Assembly (NCBI RefSeq): GCF_023150235.1
Contig: NZ_JAKLLH010000032.1
Coordinates: 1-44,472, forward strand
Reading direction: 5' to 3'
Source of the DNA: Azonexus sp.
GTDB lineage: Bacteria > Pseudomonadota > Gammaproteobacteria > Burkholderiales > Rhodocyclaceae
Length of the DNA: 44,472 nucleotides
Shown here: one piece after another, positions 44,361-44,472 of the stretch
Position numbering within the stretch: position 1 is the first letter of the stretch
Layout: every line of letters begins with the position of its first letter
Notes under the pieces: model-generated
Database searches by the model: none
What the model saw: only the letters and a program-made list of their open reading frames with translations
Told to the model about the DNA's origin: nothing
Translations under genes and position numbers: made by a program

Positions 44361-44472
44361 TCAGTTTGATGCCCCGAGGGTTTTGGCCTGATTTTCGTAA
44401 GCAGATTGCATGGCTTCAAGTCGTCGTCGATGGCGTTCTGTGATCATCTCCGCCATATCGTCGTCGGTTTTG
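44361..44472 (-). CDS. C-terminal end of an unidentified gene
   Basis: A frame enters from the right edge and ends at TGA (44361-44363). The 36 visible residues include TDDDMAEMITERHRRRLEAM and end QAKTLGASN, a charged helical tail. Too little is present to name a product. The 220 bases between it and the XRE gene hold no other recognisable feature. Confidence 0.4.
   Translation of the reverse strand, partial: KTDDDMAEMITERHRRRLEAMQSAYENQAKTLGASN

Overview
The window is about 44 kb of a GC-rich, compact proteobacterial chromosome. Gene content fits a denitrifying betaproteobacterium of the Rhodocyclales (Dechloromonas/Azonexus-like): cytochrome cd1 nitrite reductase, pyruvate dehydrogenase with a lipoyl domain on its E3 subunit, indolepyruvate:ferredoxin oxidoreductase, an SAH-riboswitch-controlled metH, and many one- and two-component regulators. 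The assignment is an inference from gene content; no rRNA or other phylogenetic marker is present. Both ends (about 1-940 and 41.2-44.5 kb) are clearly more AT-rich and carry accessory genes, so the window looks like a core segment between two acquired patches.

Layout. 1-940: a truncated unidentified sequence, a bidirectional terminator and a small helix-turn-helix gene. 1.0-5.5 kb: pterin dehydratase phhB, convergent with a leftward operon folD-purE-ORF6N gene-purK-tsaC/sua5. The phage-type ORF6N gene sits inside the purine operon. 5.7-8.1 kb: iorAB (leftward) behind a candidate FNR box. 8.4-14.5 kb: aceE-aceF-lpdA (rightward) with a strong terminator. 14.7-16.5 kb: divergent LPS-core genes waaE-like and waaC. 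16.6-17.0 kb: a small lipoprotein gene, tRNA-Thr(GGT) and tRNA-Asn(GTT). 17.1-19.6 kb: hypF, with repeat-derived insertions. 19.9-21.6 kb: nirS with an FNR/DNR-type box.

21.7-23.5 kb: a hairpin cluster, then the most unusual gene of the window: a soluble Crp/Fnr-type regulator fused to two PilJ/NarX-like nitrate-sensor-type domains, immediately downstream of nirS. 23.5-26.3 kb: patatin, queD, a divergent radical SAM gene and an XRE regulator behind a perfect palindrome. 26.5-31.5 kb: an AcoR-type sigma54 activator divergent from an aldehyde dehydrogenase and an iron alcohol dehydrogenase, with a textbook -24/-12 promoter. 31.8-32.7 kb: hemerythrin and a small unknown protein. 32.7-37.1 kb: an operon TonB-type receptor-YfiR-CHASE8 hybrid kinase. 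37.2-41.05 kb: metH with an SAH riboswitch. 41.4-44.1 kb: XRE regulator plus a single-chain restriction-modification enzyme, then the 3' end of another gene.

Functional themes are low-oxygen and nitrogen-oxide respiration (nirS, the Crp-PilJ regulator, FNR boxes, iorAB), one-carbon/purine metabolism (folD, purEK, metH) and oxidation of pyruvate, alcohols and aldehydes. A dispersed palindromic repeat built on GGTCGACCGTG recurs through the window, in intergenic gaps and in frame inside hypF.
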